Shown in pieces: positions 5,356 through 5,427 of a stretch of 5,427 nt of DNA. A program made the translations under genes and the position numbers. A model generated the notes under the pieces. The model was given only the letters and a program-made list of their open reading frames with translations. It searched no databases and had not been told where the DNA came from. The DNA is from an uncultured Fibrobacterota bacterium (lineage in GTDB: Bacteria > Fibrobacterota > Chitinivibrionia > Chitinivibrionales > Chitinispirillaceae). The DNA lies in assembly GCA_903888815.1 (NCBI GenBank), contig CAISVC010000029.1:1-5427 (forward strand). Reading direction: 5' to 3'. Position 1 is the stretch's first letter; the number at the start of each line of letters is the position of its first letter.

Positions 5356-5427
5356 ATGACGATGATTATACCTGAAAGCCATTTCGTTCAAGTACCCTGG
5401 GAAGTACTCTTTGGAGACGCCGTGAAA
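5356..5427 (+). CDS. Unrecognised ORF, 3'-partial (first 24 codons)
   Basis: ATG at 5356 (or 5362, the third codon) opens a frame that stays open to the end of the window, giving 24 residues beginning M-T-M-I-I-P-E-S-H-F and containing V-P-W-E-V-L-F-G-D. The in-frame stop upstream is TGA at 5320-5322. No clear Shine-Dalgarno precedes either ATG. G+C rises again inside it, as in coding DNA. Its place after an apparently truncated gene and an AT-rich repeat-bearing stretch would fit the start of a transposase in an insertion sequence, but 24 residues are too few to assign any family. Confidence 0.4.
   Translation, partial: MTMIIPESHFVQVPWEVLFGDAVK

Overview
The window is a compact stretch of a bacterial cell-surface carbohydrate locus. 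All recognisable genes are on the + strand and tightly packed: 22 bp, 3 bp, an 8 bp overlap and 17 bp between successive genes, which suggests one transcription unit. The core is a nonulosonic (sialic-like) acid module: a SpsF-type nucleotidyltransferase, a NeuB/SpsE-type synthase and a HAD-family hydrolase. It is flanked by a predicted GT-B-like surface-polysaccharide protein (5' end outside the window) and a family-4 glycosyltransferase. A plausible division of labour, inferred from family membership and order, is this: the synthase condenses an N-acetylmannosamine-like or mannose-like sugar (or its 6-phosphate) with phosphoenolpyruvate, the HAD protein removes a phosphate if the product is phosphorylated, the SpsF protein activates a sugar with a nucleotide, and the two transferase-like proteins assemble a glycan or decorate a surface structure.

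Layout: 1-1350, GT-B-like protein lacking its start; 1373-2119, spsF-like; 2123-3202, neuB/spsE-like; 3195-3956, HAD hydrolase with a TTG start overlapping the synthase; 3974-5146, GT4 glycosyltransferase; 5147-5427, an AT-rich junction. The junction holds a 46-codon ORF that looks like the beginning of a gene cut short, a short inverted repeat, three imperfect TTTG(N)ACCA(T/A) repeats, and the first 24 codons of an unrecognised ORF that runs off the end. A mobile-element insertion is one explanation for this end, but nothing in the window proves it.

Organism: Shine-Dalgarno-like sites, operon packing and the SpsF/SpsE families indicate a bacterium. The locus type (glycan or flagellin modification, or O-antigen/capsule) is common in Gram-negative environmental bacteria, but the phylum cannot be named from this sequence. 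Base composition is mosaic. Lines counted by hand give about 57-63% G+C in spsF and neuB, 33-53% in the GT4 gene and 25% at 5281-5340. That is typical of carbohydrate loci built by horizontal exchange.

No RNA gene, CRISPR array or convincing promoter was found. I see no clearly new system. The most noteworthy points are the synthase-hydrolase pairing, the unusual features of the synthase, and the disrupted-looking right end.
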